A DNA stretch of 23,423 nt from CATZDY01 sp045599035. GTDB lineage: Bacteria > Bacillota > Desulfotomaculia > Desulfotomaculales > Desulfocucumaceae. Below, one piece after another: positions 7,019 to 13,010 of the stretch (position 1 is the first letter of the stretch; each line of letters opens with the position of its first letter). A program made the translations under genes and the position numbers. The stretch covers positions 1-23,423 of the forward strand of contig JAZRVI010000035.1 in the NCBI GenBank assembly GCA_045599035.1. The letters run 5' to 3'. The notes beneath the pieces were generated by a model. That model saw nothing but the letters and a program-made list of their open reading frames with translations, had not been told where the DNA came from and searched no databases.

Positions 7019-8296
7019 TTAAGAAGGATTATTGTAAGTACTGCTGGGAATGGCCTTTTCTGTTACATTTCCTTCCGAATCGGTAATAATTTTTTTACCA
7101 GTTACTCGGTTTCCTGATTTATTCGTAACAATTTGAACATTCTTTTTATAGGCTGAATTACCATAAATATTCACGGTCAAAATACCGGCATAAGCACTTG
7201 TAGTCACATAAATATGTTTATCGGTATTATTTTTAAAGACAAAATCGACACTGCCATAGGAAACAGTAGCATCCAAGCCGGCTCTGGCATAACTGACCGG
7301 CAGAGTGTGGTTACTTCTAGTTACAATTTCCAAGTCAGCATATAAAACCGCATCATAAAGGGTAGTACTAACTTGACAAACCCCGCCGCCCCAATCCGGA
7401 ACAAACTCATCATTAATAATAACTGTAGCTTTTTGATAACCATTTCCCGGTGTACGAGGTCCAACAACTTCATTATAAGATAATTCTTCTCCTGGAGCTA
7501 CCAGAGTATTATTTAACGCTGCTGCTGCTGTCCGAACATTGGAGGCTCTAGCCGCTGAGGAAGTACTGAAATTGGTAGAGAAGGAACTCAACAGACAATT
7601 TAGGCCATAATCCGCAATTGTTTGTTCAGTAACATCCGGAACGACTTCGACCATGTTAATATTTAATATTAAATCTTTAGAATAATCCGTTTGAGCCAAC
7701 AGATCTTTAAAATCCGAACAGGCTGTTCCCAAATCCGGTTTGCTTCCACTTTGGCTGTTTGTTGTAATGCTTGGTTCTCCGGAAGCCGAAAGCACAAATT
7801 TCGCATTAATCGGATTAATAATTAAAACATCCGTTGCCTCCGCCAATTTTTGCTGCCCTGCTTCCTGATCCCAATCGGCTGGAACAAGTACCCCGGCTCC
7901 ATCCCTGGCAATAAATCTTTGTTCCCGTAAATTAGATAAATCCGAACCTTGCTTGCCCATATTAATGGCCTGATCAACAATTTCCTCCGTCTTAAAACTA
8001 ACTCCCATTTCCTGCAAGGTCAAATGCCATTGTTGATCCTGACAATTTACCTGCACTCCGGAAGATAAATATTCATTAATTTGCAGCTGAACTTTTTCGG
8101 TTGCTTGTTGTCGATTCAGCCCGGATAAATCCTGTTGACCAAAATAAACCCCTTTGGTTACAATTCCGGGTTCCGTACACAAAAGTCCGGGAATAAAATA
8201 AAATCCCAACCCAATTAAAACAATCACAATCAGGCTTATCGAACCAATTATGATTGGCTTTTTGTTTTTTCTTATCACTATTGGTTGCAGGTTCAT
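7019..8296 (-). CDS. VanW family protein with N-terminal membrane anchor
   Basis: A 425-residue protein. One transmembrane segment lies near residues 15-35 (IIIGSISLIVIVLIGLGFYF). Next comes an extracellular region resembling the putative peptidoglycan-binding domain that often precedes VanW (GVYFGQQDLSGLNRQQATEKV). The VanW domain follows (about 255-385) with its signature YNEVVGPRTPGNGYQKA and GGGVCQVSTTLYDAVL, and then NHTLPVSYARAGLDATVSYG. VanW proteins accompany some vancomycin-resistance clusters, but this general class is widespread in Clostridia; no van ligase genes are near, so resistance should not be inferred. ATG at 8296 has only a weak GAG site 11 bases away, and a small ORF precedes it. 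Confidence 0.9.
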   Translation of the reverse strand: MNLQPIVIRKNKKPIIIGSISLIVIVLIGLGFYFIPGLLCTEPGIVTKGVYFGQQDLSGLNRQQATEKVQLQINEYLSSGVQVNCQDQQWHLTLQEMGVSFKTEEIVDQAINMGKQGSDLSNLREQRFIARDGAGVLVPADWDQEAGQQKLAEATDVLIINPINAKFVLSASGEPSITTNSQSGSKPDLGTACSDFKDLLAQTDYSKDLILNINMVEVVPDVTEQTIADYGLNCLLSSFSTNFSTSSAARASNVRTAAAALNNTLVAPGEELSYNEVVGPRTPGNGYQKATVIINDEFVPDWGGGVCQVSTTLYDAVLYADLEIVTRSNHTLPVSYARAGLDATVSYGSVDFVFKNNTDKHIYVTTSAYAGILTVNIYGNSAYKKNVQIVTNKSGNRVTGKKIITDSEGNVTEKAIPSSTYNNPS

Positions 8297-8324
8297 GTAA
8301 TTTGCTGCTCAAAATATTAACCCG

Positions 8325-8372
8325 TTAAGGATATAATCCTTCATTATTCTTATTTATTAGAGGTTTTTTCAA
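8325..8372 (-). CDS. Possible 15-residue leader peptide upstream of vanW
   Basis: On the minus strand a strong ribosome site AAAGGAGG is followed seven bases later by TTG and an open frame of 15 codons, MKKPLINKNNEGLYP, ending TAA at 8325. It lies between the vanW promoter and the vanW start, in a region otherwise unexplained. Its last codons overlap a short inverted repeat (AAGGAT / ATCCTT). The strength of this ribosome site compared with the weak one of vanW suggests translational coupling or attenuation. Coding is unproven. Confidence 0.35.
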   Translation of the reverse strand: MKKPLINKNNEGLYP

Positions 8373-8404
8373 GCAGCAGCCTCCTTTATAATCTTATTTC
8401 ATCC

Positions 8405-8433
8405 ATTATAATACATCTTTCTTCATCCGGCAA
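8405..8433 (-). promoter_or_regulatory. Promoter of the vanW-alsD transcript
   Basis: Minus strand: -35 TTGCCG (8428-8433), 17-nt spacer, -10 TATAAT (8405-8410). The leader to vanW would be about 100 nt and contains the 15-codon ORF. Confidence 0.65.
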
Positions 8434-8466
8434 TTATAATATATAAGAGAATCTGTTTTTTTGAAT

Positions 8467-8517
8467 AAAAAAATCGGCTGAACCATAGCCCATTGTTTGT
8501 TTGGGTACAGTTCAACC
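8467..8517 (-). terminator. Intrinsic terminator of the DUF1292 gene
   Basis: Minus strand: GGTTGAACTGTA pairs with its complement (with G-U pairs), extended by CCCA/TGGG after a single bulge, then GA and seven T (8467-8473). It lies 23 nt after the DUF1292 stop. Confidence 0.8.
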
Positions 8518-8540
8518 AACCATGCCAGACAAATATTTTA

Positions 8541-8876
8541 TTATTCCACTGTGCTTTCCCAAGCATCAGCAACCCTTTGCCATTCTTCGTCATCTTCAAT
8601 ATCTACCAAAAATTCATTGCCTTCTTCGTCCAGATCAAAGCGTAAAATAATGGCTTCATCATCTTCTTCGTCTTCATTATCACTTGCTTCAGCCTGTTCC
8701 AAAGGCAACAAAATAGCATATTCCTTATCTTCCACACCCAAAACTTCAATAATGATAAAATCTCGTTCCTGTCCATCTTCATCAATCAGGGTTAAAATTT
8801 CATCTTCTCCGCCTTCACAATCGCAACCTTCGCCATGTTCATTGCAATGACATTTATTTTTTTCATTATCGGACAC
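8541..8876 (-). CDS. DUF1292 acidic protein with Cys/His-rich N-terminus
   Basis: A 111-residue, strongly acidic protein. The core EILTLIDEDGQERDFIIIEV followed by KEYAILLPLE and a C-terminal GNEFLVDIEDDEEWQRVADAW matches DUF1292 (YrzB-like), a family of unknown function common in Firmicutes. The first 25 residues contain CHCNEHGEGCDC, a possible metal-binding patch in addition to the domain. GTG at 8876 is preferred because GAGG lies eight bases upstream; another in-frame GTG at 8885 overlaps that site. It is transcribed from its own promoter, divergent from serS, and has its own terminator. Confidence 0.85.
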   Translation of the reverse strand: MSDNEKNKCHCNEHGEGCDCEGGEDEILTLIDEDGQERDFIIIEVLGVEDKEYAILLPLEQAEASDNEDEEDDEAIILRFDLDEEGNEFLVDIEDDEEWQRVADAWESTVE

Positions 8877-8908
8877 TATTATCACCTCGTTTATAGTAAT
8901 TAGAATTT

Positions 8909-8937
8909 ATTTTAACTCCATTTTTATCAGATGTCAA
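8909..8937 (-). promoter_or_regulatory. Promoter of the DUF1292 gene
   Basis: Minus strand: consensus -35 TTGACA (8932-8937), 17-nt spacer, -10 TAAAAT (8909-8914). Confidence 0.8.
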
Positions 8938-8999
8938 GAAATCATCTTCCGCAAATTTGGCCGGTCAGCAGAAAATTGGCAAAGCCCCAGGCTAATGCC

Positions 9000-9028
9000 T
9001 TGCAATTTTTTGGTTAATAACCTATAAT
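9000..9028 (+). promoter_or_regulatory. Promoter of serS
   Basis: Plus strand: -35 TTGCAA (9000-9005), 17-nt spacer, consensus -10 TATAAT (9023-9028). The leader is only about 43 nt, too short for a T-box, so serS here is not under T-box control from this promoter. Confidence 0.75.
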
Positions 9029-9077
9029 GAACAAAACAGATCCAATAAAAACAGGGGTTTTTTGAAGGAGGATTATA

Positions 9078-10352
9078 ATGCTTGACTTAAAATATGTTCG
9101 TTCCAATCCAGATCTGGTAAAAGCCAGCTTACGCAACCGCAATATGGATGATTCAATCCTGGAACCTTTTTTGCTACTGGACAAAAAACGCCGGGAAGAG
9201 CTGGCTCAGGTGGAACAAATGAAAAACCGCCGCAATACGGTTTCTGAAGAAATTGGTCGTCTGAAAAAAAGCGGGGAGGAAGCCGAGGATCTGGTTTTGG
9301 AAATGCGGCAGCTTTCCAATGAAATCAAGGCAGTAGATGAAAAATTGCGGCAAATGGATGAAGAAATGCAGCAGTCTTTGCTGGCCATCCCCAATATTCC
9401 CCATGAAAGCGTTCCCATTGGCCAGGATGATTCAAACAATCTGGAAATCCGACGCTGGGGTACTCCCCGGAAATTTGACTTTTCCCCCAAGCCCCACTGG
9501 GATCTGGGCGAAGCTCTGGATATTCTGGATTTTGAACGGGGCAGCAAGGTTACCGGAGCCAGATTTACTTTTTACAAAGGTTTGGGAGCCAAACTGGAAA
9601 GAGCGGTTATCAGCTTTTTCCTCAACCTGCACACCAGTGAGCATGGTTATGTGGAAATCTTTCCGCCCTTTATTGCCAATTCCTACAGCATGACCGGAAC
9701 CGGCCAATTACCCAAGTTTGCTGAAGATATGTTCCGGCTGGAAGGAACCAATTATTACTTGATTCCCACAGCAGAAGTTCCGGTTACCAATCTTTACCGA
9801 GAAGAAATTCTGGATGGAGCAAAGCTGCCTATTAAGCATTGTGCCTACAGTGCCTGTTTCCGGGCAGAAGCCGGTTCCGCAGGACGAGATACGCGGGGAT
9901 TAATTCGTCAGCATCAATTTAACAAAGTGGAACTGGTCAAATTCGTTCATCCTTCCAATTCCTATGCTGAACTGGAAAGTCTGACCCTGAATGCTGAAAA
10001 AGCCTTGCAGCTTTTGGGTCTGCCCTATCGGACGGTTTGCCTGTGCAGTGGGGATTTAGGCTTTAGCTCGGCTAAAACCTATGATTTGGAAGTTTGGCTG
10101 CCCAGCTATAACGCTTATAAAGAAATTTCTTCTTGCAGCAACTTTGAGGATTTCCAAGCCCGCCGAGCCAATATTAAATTCAAAGAAGGCAAGGGCAAGG
10201 CTCAATTTGTGCATACCCTGAATGGTTCCGGCCTGGCCGTAGGTCGAACTGTAGCAGCTATTTTGGAAAATTATCAAAATCCGGACGGAAGCATCACCAT
10301 TCCGGAAGCCCTGCGTCATTTCATGGGAACAGATATAATTCCGGCTCATTAA
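9078..10352 (+). CDS. serS: Seryl-tRNA synthetase
   Basis: A 424-residue class II synthetase that charges tRNA-Ser (and tRNA-Sec if present) with serine. The N-terminal domain begins MLDLKYVRSNPDLVKASLRNR and forms the long antiparallel coiled coil that grips the tRNA variable arm (about residues 27-105, rich in E/K/R). The catalytic domain shows TGTGQLPKFAEDMF, motif 2 FRAEAGSAGRDTRGLIRQHQF and motif 3 GSGLAVGRTVAAILENYQ. Length is normal. ATG at 9078 has GGAGG eight bases upstream. It is the only complete plus-strand gene in the window, with its own promoter, and converges on the YkgJ-family gene through a palindrome-rich spacer. Confidence 0.98.
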   Translation: MLDLKYVRSNPDLVKASLRNRNMDDSILEPFLLLDKKRREELAQVEQMKNRRNTVSEEIGRLKKSGEEAEDLVLEMRQLSNEIKAVDEKLRQMDEEMQQSLLAIPNIPHESVPIGQDDSNNLEIRRWGTPRKFDFSPKPHWDLGEALDILDFERGSKVTGARFTFYKGLGAKLERAVISFFLNLHTSEHGYVEIFPPFIANSYSMTGTGQLPKFAEDMFRLEGTNYYLIPTAEVPVTNLYREEILDGAKLPIKHCAYSACFRAEAGSAGRDTRGLIRQHQFNKVELVKFVHPSNSYAELESLTLNAEKALQLLGLPYRTVCLCSGDLGFSSAKTYDLEVWLPSYNAYKEISSCSNFEDFQARRANIKFKEGKGKAQFVHTLNGSGLAVGRTVAAILENYQNPDGSITIPEALRHFMGTDIIPAH

Positions 10353-10357
10353 CGCTC

Positions 10358-10443
10358 CCACGCTGCTTCAGCAGCGTGGATGAAGTTTAAGGGCTAAAGC
10401 CCTTAAGCTAAAGCTTTAAGCCGGCTTAAAGCTGGCTTAAAGC
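10358..10443. repeat. Palindrome cluster between serS and the YkgJ gene
   Basis: Three palindromes in 86 nt fill the convergent gap. They are a 9-bp hairpin CCACGCTGC-TTCA-GCAGCGTGG (10358-10379), an interrupted palindrome TTAAGGGCT-AA-AGCCCTTAA (10387-10406), and a perfect 20-nt palindrome with half-site GCTTTAAGCC (10413-10432). The half-site GGCTTAAAGC recurs at 10434-10443. There is no clear T-run for a terminator. Seventeen bases (TTAAGGGCTAAAGCCCT) are identical to part of the dispersed repeat at 15934-16012. Confidence 0.8.
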
Positions 10444-10445
10444 TT

Positions 10446-11075
10446 TTAGAACAATTCCTCCGGCGGGGTAGAAATGGCTTTGGCCAAAGAAATCAACAAA
10501 CCGCCGCCTTCGGCGGCTTCCTCTCCGCTTCTCCCCAGAGAAACCAGAAACTGTTTGGAAAGACCATATAATTCCCGGTACATCAAGTCCAAATTAAAGC
10601 TTGGAAATTGATCCCCTTTAACAAACTTGGCCTTCCAGCAAACATGCAGCTTTCCGCCAGTAATAGCCGGCATTCCATAAACCCGACAGGTAATGGGGCG
10701 ATATTGGTATAACAAACATTTATCTTCATCACTAAGCAAAGGACAGCGTACCCGCAATTTGGCAGCTTCTTTGAGTTTTTTCTCCTCATCGTCGCCGAAC
10801 TTTTCCTGCAGCTCTTTGTCCAAATCAATCAGCTTTTGTTCCGCCTGAGCAGCCCGTTCCAGCACTTCCTTACGAACCCTGCGATCCAACTTTGGAAACT
10901 GGTGACTGATATAAGCAGCTTCAATGGGAAAAAGACCAAAAAAGGAATGACAACAGTCCGCACATTGAACTTTGCAGGTTACCTGTTCCTTGCATCTTTC
11001 GGCAATATCTCGAAAAGCAAATTCCGCTTCCTGAACCAGGGTTTCGTAATTTTCCAACAACTCTTTATTGATCAT
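10446..11075 (-). CDS. YkgJ-like CxxxCxxCC cysteine-cluster protein
   Basis: A 209-residue soluble protein. Cysteines at 34, 38, 41 and 42 (CKVQCADCC) plus C111, C120, C130 and C146 (RCPLLSDEDKC, YRPITCRVYGMP, HVCW) form the pattern of the YkgJ/PF03692 family, thought to bind zinc or an iron-sulfur cluster. No catalytic role is established. The central 65-105 region is a charged, probably coiled helix. ATG at 11075 overlaps the end of the upstream TPR gene by 11 nt, so the two are translationally coupled. It is the last gene of the YkvA-TPR-YkgJ cluster downstream of dsrD. Confidence 0.8.
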   Translation of the reverse strand: MINKELLENYETLVQEAEFAFRDIAERCKEQVTCKVQCADCCHSFFGLFPIEAAYISHQFPKLDRRVRKEVLERAAQAEQKLIDLDKELQEKFGDDEEKKLKEAAKLRVRCPLLSDEDKCLLYQYRPITCRVYGMPAITGGKLHVCWKAKFVKGDQFPSFNLDLMYRELYGLSKQFLVSLGRSGEEAAEGGGLLISLAKAISTPPEELF

Positions 11076-11703
11076 TTCTATATTGCTCCAGATATTCTAA
11101 AAATAGTGGGTGGATTTGAAAACCCAAAGCTATTGCCTGATCTGCGTGTTCAATAGCTTTGGGATAATTTTCCTTAACATAGTAAGCATAGGCTAAATTA
11201 TTTTGTCCCAAACCAAATTCCGGAGCAAAGGCTACCAGCTTTTCACCAATTTCAATGGCTTTGTCCACCTCGTCCTTTTGCAAATAAGCATTGATTAAAT
11301 TGCTCCAGGCCTGAGCCATTTCCGGATTTAACTCAATAGCCTTTTCCAGAGCGGCAATGGCTTTTTCCGGCTCGGACATCTGCAAATAAGCAAAGCCAAT
11401 ATTGGCATAACCCCGGGCATAGCGGGGCTCAATTTCCACAGCTCTTTGATTAGCCAGAACTACTCGTTCCAAATCACCTTGCTTATAGTAAATATAGCCC
11501 AAATTAACACAGGCTTCAAACATTCTTCCACTGTTTTCAATGGCTTCCTCAAAACACTCAATGGCCTTGTCAAAATTCCCCTGCTCCATATAATAGATTC
11601 CCAAATTACTTTGGGCTGTGGCACATTCGGGATTTTCCTCAATAGCCTGCTTTTGTTCGGCAATAAAGCGGCCATAGGTTTTGGGTTGTTTGGCTTCGCT
11701 CAC
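11065..11703 (-). CDS. Tetratricopeptide repeat protein
   Basis: A 212-residue protein consisting almost wholly of about five TPR units between residues 29 and 195. Each shows the pattern N-L-G-x-x-Y ... A-I (SNLGIYYMEQGNFDKAI, VNLGYIYYKQGDLE, ANIGFAYLQMSEPEKAI, SNLINAYLQKDEVDKAI, NNLAYAYYVKENYPKAI). TPRs make protein-binding solenoids. There is no signal peptide or enzyme domain. The start is GTG at 11703, with AAGGA eight bases upstream, 4 nt after the ykvA-like gene; the end overlaps the YkgJ-type gene. A partner of the cysteine-cluster protein is plausible but is inference. Confidence 0.9.
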   Translation of the reverse strand: MSEAKQPKTYGRFIAEQKQAIEENPECATAQSNLGIYYMEQGNFDKAIECFEEAIENSGRMFEACVNLGYIYYKQGDLERVVLANQRAVEIEPRYARGYANIGFAYLQMSEPEKAIAALEKAIELNPEMAQAWSNLINAYLQKDEVDKAIEIGEKLVAFAPEFGLGQNNLAYAYYVKENYPKAIEHADQAIALGFQIHPLFLEYLEQYRNDQ

Positions 11704-11707
11704 AAAA

Positions 11708-12142
11708 TCAGTCCTTTACTTCAAAATCAGCTTTTTTCAGGTTTATGGTTTTATCCTTCCATTCCCGATAATCATTCAGATCATCGTGAATCATATTGAT
11801 TACAAAAGCAACAACCGCTACATCATCCAAATAACCAATAACCGGCAAAAAATCAGGCAGAAGATCCACCGGGCTAAAGAAATACAGTAAAGCACAAATA
11901 ATACTGATTATACTGCCCAAAGGAATTTTACGATATTCTTTTTTCAAATAAGCCCGCACTAAAGAAATTAAAACTGGCATATCGGCTAAAACTCCCCCTA
12001 CAGCCGGAACTGTAGCCAATTTTTTCTCCAGCTTTTTTAAGAATTCTTCCAACCGATCCGGTTTATCCATCAGCTGTTCAGCTTTCTTCTTTTCAAAATT
12101 CAGGATTTTTTGGATCTCCGATTTGGTAAGTCTGGTTTTCAT
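11708..12142 (-). CDS. YkvA family (DUF1232) small membrane protein
   Basis: A 144-residue protein. The signature of DUF1232, SIISIICALLYFFSPVDLLPD followed by PVIGYLDDVAVVAFVINMI, lies near residues 79-120 and forms two hydrophobic helices around the SPxDLxPD motif. The N-terminal 60 residues are charged and helical. The function of the family is unknown. ATG at 12142 with GAGGA six bases upstream. It is the first gene of a three-gene cluster (4-nt gap to the TPR gene) and lies after the dsrD terminators, so it should have its own promoter; I see no convincing one in 12143-12262. Confidence 0.85.
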   Translation of the reverse strand: MKTRLTKSEIQKILNFEKKKAEQLMDKPDRLEEFLKKLEKKLATVPAVGGVLADMPVLISLVRAYLKKEYRKIPLGSIISIICALLYFFSPVDLLPDFLPVIGYLDDVAVVAFVINMIHDDLNDYREWKDKTINLKKADFEVKD

Positions 12143-12262
12143 AAAAATTCCTCTTTAACTTCCAGTCAAACCCCTCAAAGAAGGGATTTCCAAGGTCCTA
12201 AATAGCTTCCCTTACTTCTTAAAAAAGACAATTGTTTCCTTGGATAACCTACCCCGCCATTT

Positions 12263-12283
12263 AAAAAATGGGCTTTTCGCCCA
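12263..12283 (-). terminator. Second terminator after dsrD
   Basis: Minus strand: TGGGC-GAAAA-GCCCA followed by six T. Short stem but classic shape; it backs up the larger hairpin 9 nt upstream. Confidence 0.65.
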
Positions 12284-12291
12284 ATTATTGT

Positions 12292-12325
12292 AAAAAGAGC
12301 TGCCGCCCATAAAAGCCGCAGCCCC
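12292..12325 (-). terminator. First terminator after dsrD
   Basis: Minus strand, 15 nt after the dsrD stop: a GC-rich stem (GGGCTGC with GCAGCTC, with G-U pairing) followed by five T. Confidence 0.75.
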
Positions 12326-12340
12326 TAACAACCTTATTGT

Positions 12341-12595
12341 TTATTCTGTACCTTCGGTGGGATCTTCGGTCATGCCTCTGCCGGCCAGACCATACATGGT
12401 GCTGCTGCCGGTGGAGAAATAAATCATGGTTCCTTCATTCACCAGAGCAGTTGCAGCTTTTTTTACATCCCGCATTTTAACACCAGGAATCTTTTTTTCA
12501 ACCGCAGCTTCCATATCTTTAAAGTAAAACTTACTCTTTTTGCTACCTTCAGCAAATTCCATAATGGCGGCTTTCATTTCTTCTATTGTGGCCAC
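12341..12595 (-). CDS. dsrD: Dissimilatory sulfite reductase accessory protein DsrD
   Basis: About 84 residues from the GTG at 12595, close to the 78 of Desulfovibrio DsrD. The conserved winged-helix core is visible: GSKKSKFYFKDMEAA, then KMRDVKKAATALVNEGTMIY and STGSSTMYGLAG. DsrD marks the reductive (sulfite-reducing) type of Dsr pathway and has been shown in Archaeoglobus to stimulate DsrAB activity. The frame stays open up to 12694, but the added residues are unlike DsrD and run to the edge of the dispersed repeat, so the long form is rejected. GTG has AAAGGAG 11 bases upstream; an ATT at 12601 with closer spacing is an alternative. It lies 415 nt after dsrB, a larger gap than usual. Confidence 0.92.
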   Translation of the reverse strand: MATIEEMKAAIMEFAEGSKKSKFYFKDMEAAVEKKIPGVKMRDVKKAATALVNEGTMIYFSTGSSTMYGLAGRGMTEDPTEGTE

Positions 12596-12682
12596 AGTAA
12601 TCTCTGCTCCTTTACTATATGAGCAAACCAATGCCCATATCAAAATATTTCCTGCAAAATCTTCAAAACGACCTTTTACAGG

Positions 12683-12762
12683 GTGAACTGCCACCCACCT
12701 GAAGGCAGACGGCTTCTAAGGGCTAACGCCCTGTTTAAGAAGTCTGTTATTCAAGTCTTCAC
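12683..12762 (-). repeat. Dispersed repeat, copy 1 (dsrB-dsrD spacer)
   Basis: About 80 nt matching 15934-16012 at roughly 67 of 80 positions in the same orientation. Plus-strand landmarks are GTGAAC, CCACCCACCTGAA, GGCTT, the small hairpin AGGGC-TAAC-GCCCT, CTGTTTA and AAGTCTTCAC. Read on the minus strand it ends with GGTGGGTGGCAGTTCAC, a layout resembling the right end of IS200/IS605-type (TnpB) elements. That family assignment is inference; no transposase gene is present. Confidence 0.75.
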
Positions 12763-12938
12763 CTGAATATTTAAGCAACCCTTATTCTTACAGGCGTGTT
12801 CACATCGCCTCTACCGTATAGGATTATTAAATCCACAACGATGTTTTCGTTTAACGCAAAATAATAACATTGGGCTGCTTATATCCCACAGCCCAAGGTG
12901 GGTTGTACGCTCCCAATTTATAAAAATCGAAAGCATCT

Positions 12939-12974
12939 CTTATCATTCCGACTGTTGAAGGCCGGAATGATAAG
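12939..12974 (-). terminator. 12-bp hairpin after dsrB
   Basis: A perfect stem CTTATCATTCCG / CGGAATGATAAG with a 12-nt loop begins 36 nt after the dsrB stop. The nearest T-run comes about 12 nt after the stem, so it may be a 3'-stabilising or partly terminating structure between dsrAB and dsrD rather than a full terminator. Confidence 0.45.
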
Positions 12975-13010
12975 AAAATACTTTTTCATTATTTACTTTA
13001 CGCTTTAATC

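Larger units (their letters stand above)
12596..13010. other. 415-nt spacer between dsrB and dsrD
   Basis: No intact gene. From the dsrB side it holds a 12-bp hairpin (12939-12974), a 16-nt stretch CTCCCAATTTATAAAA (12910-12925) that is identical to 16042-16057 at the nudF 3' end, a hairpin GGGCTG/CAGCCC (about 12872-12894), and the dispersed repeat copy at 12683-12762. The spacer looks like an inserted, decayed element rather than a regulatory leader. Confidence 0.6.

Noticed and set aside
7019..8296. Vancomycin-resistance cluster
   Set aside because: Only a VanW-domain protein is present; no VanH, VanA/B ligase, VanX or VanRS genes are in the window.
8076..8312. Overlapping 78-codon ORF at the vanW start, considered as evidence for a frameshift
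   Set aside because: The vanW frame from 8296 already supplies a membrane anchor followed by the full domain; the other frame shows no family sequence.
8886..9077. T-box riboswitch upstream of serS
   Set aside because: The promoter leaves only about 43 nt of leader, and no T-box sequence or terminator/antiterminator pair is visible.
12614..12643. Promoter for dsrD (TTGATA, 18-nt spacer, TATAGT on the minus strand)
   Set aside because: The start of transcription would fall within the AAAGGAG ribosome site, leaving no usable leader.
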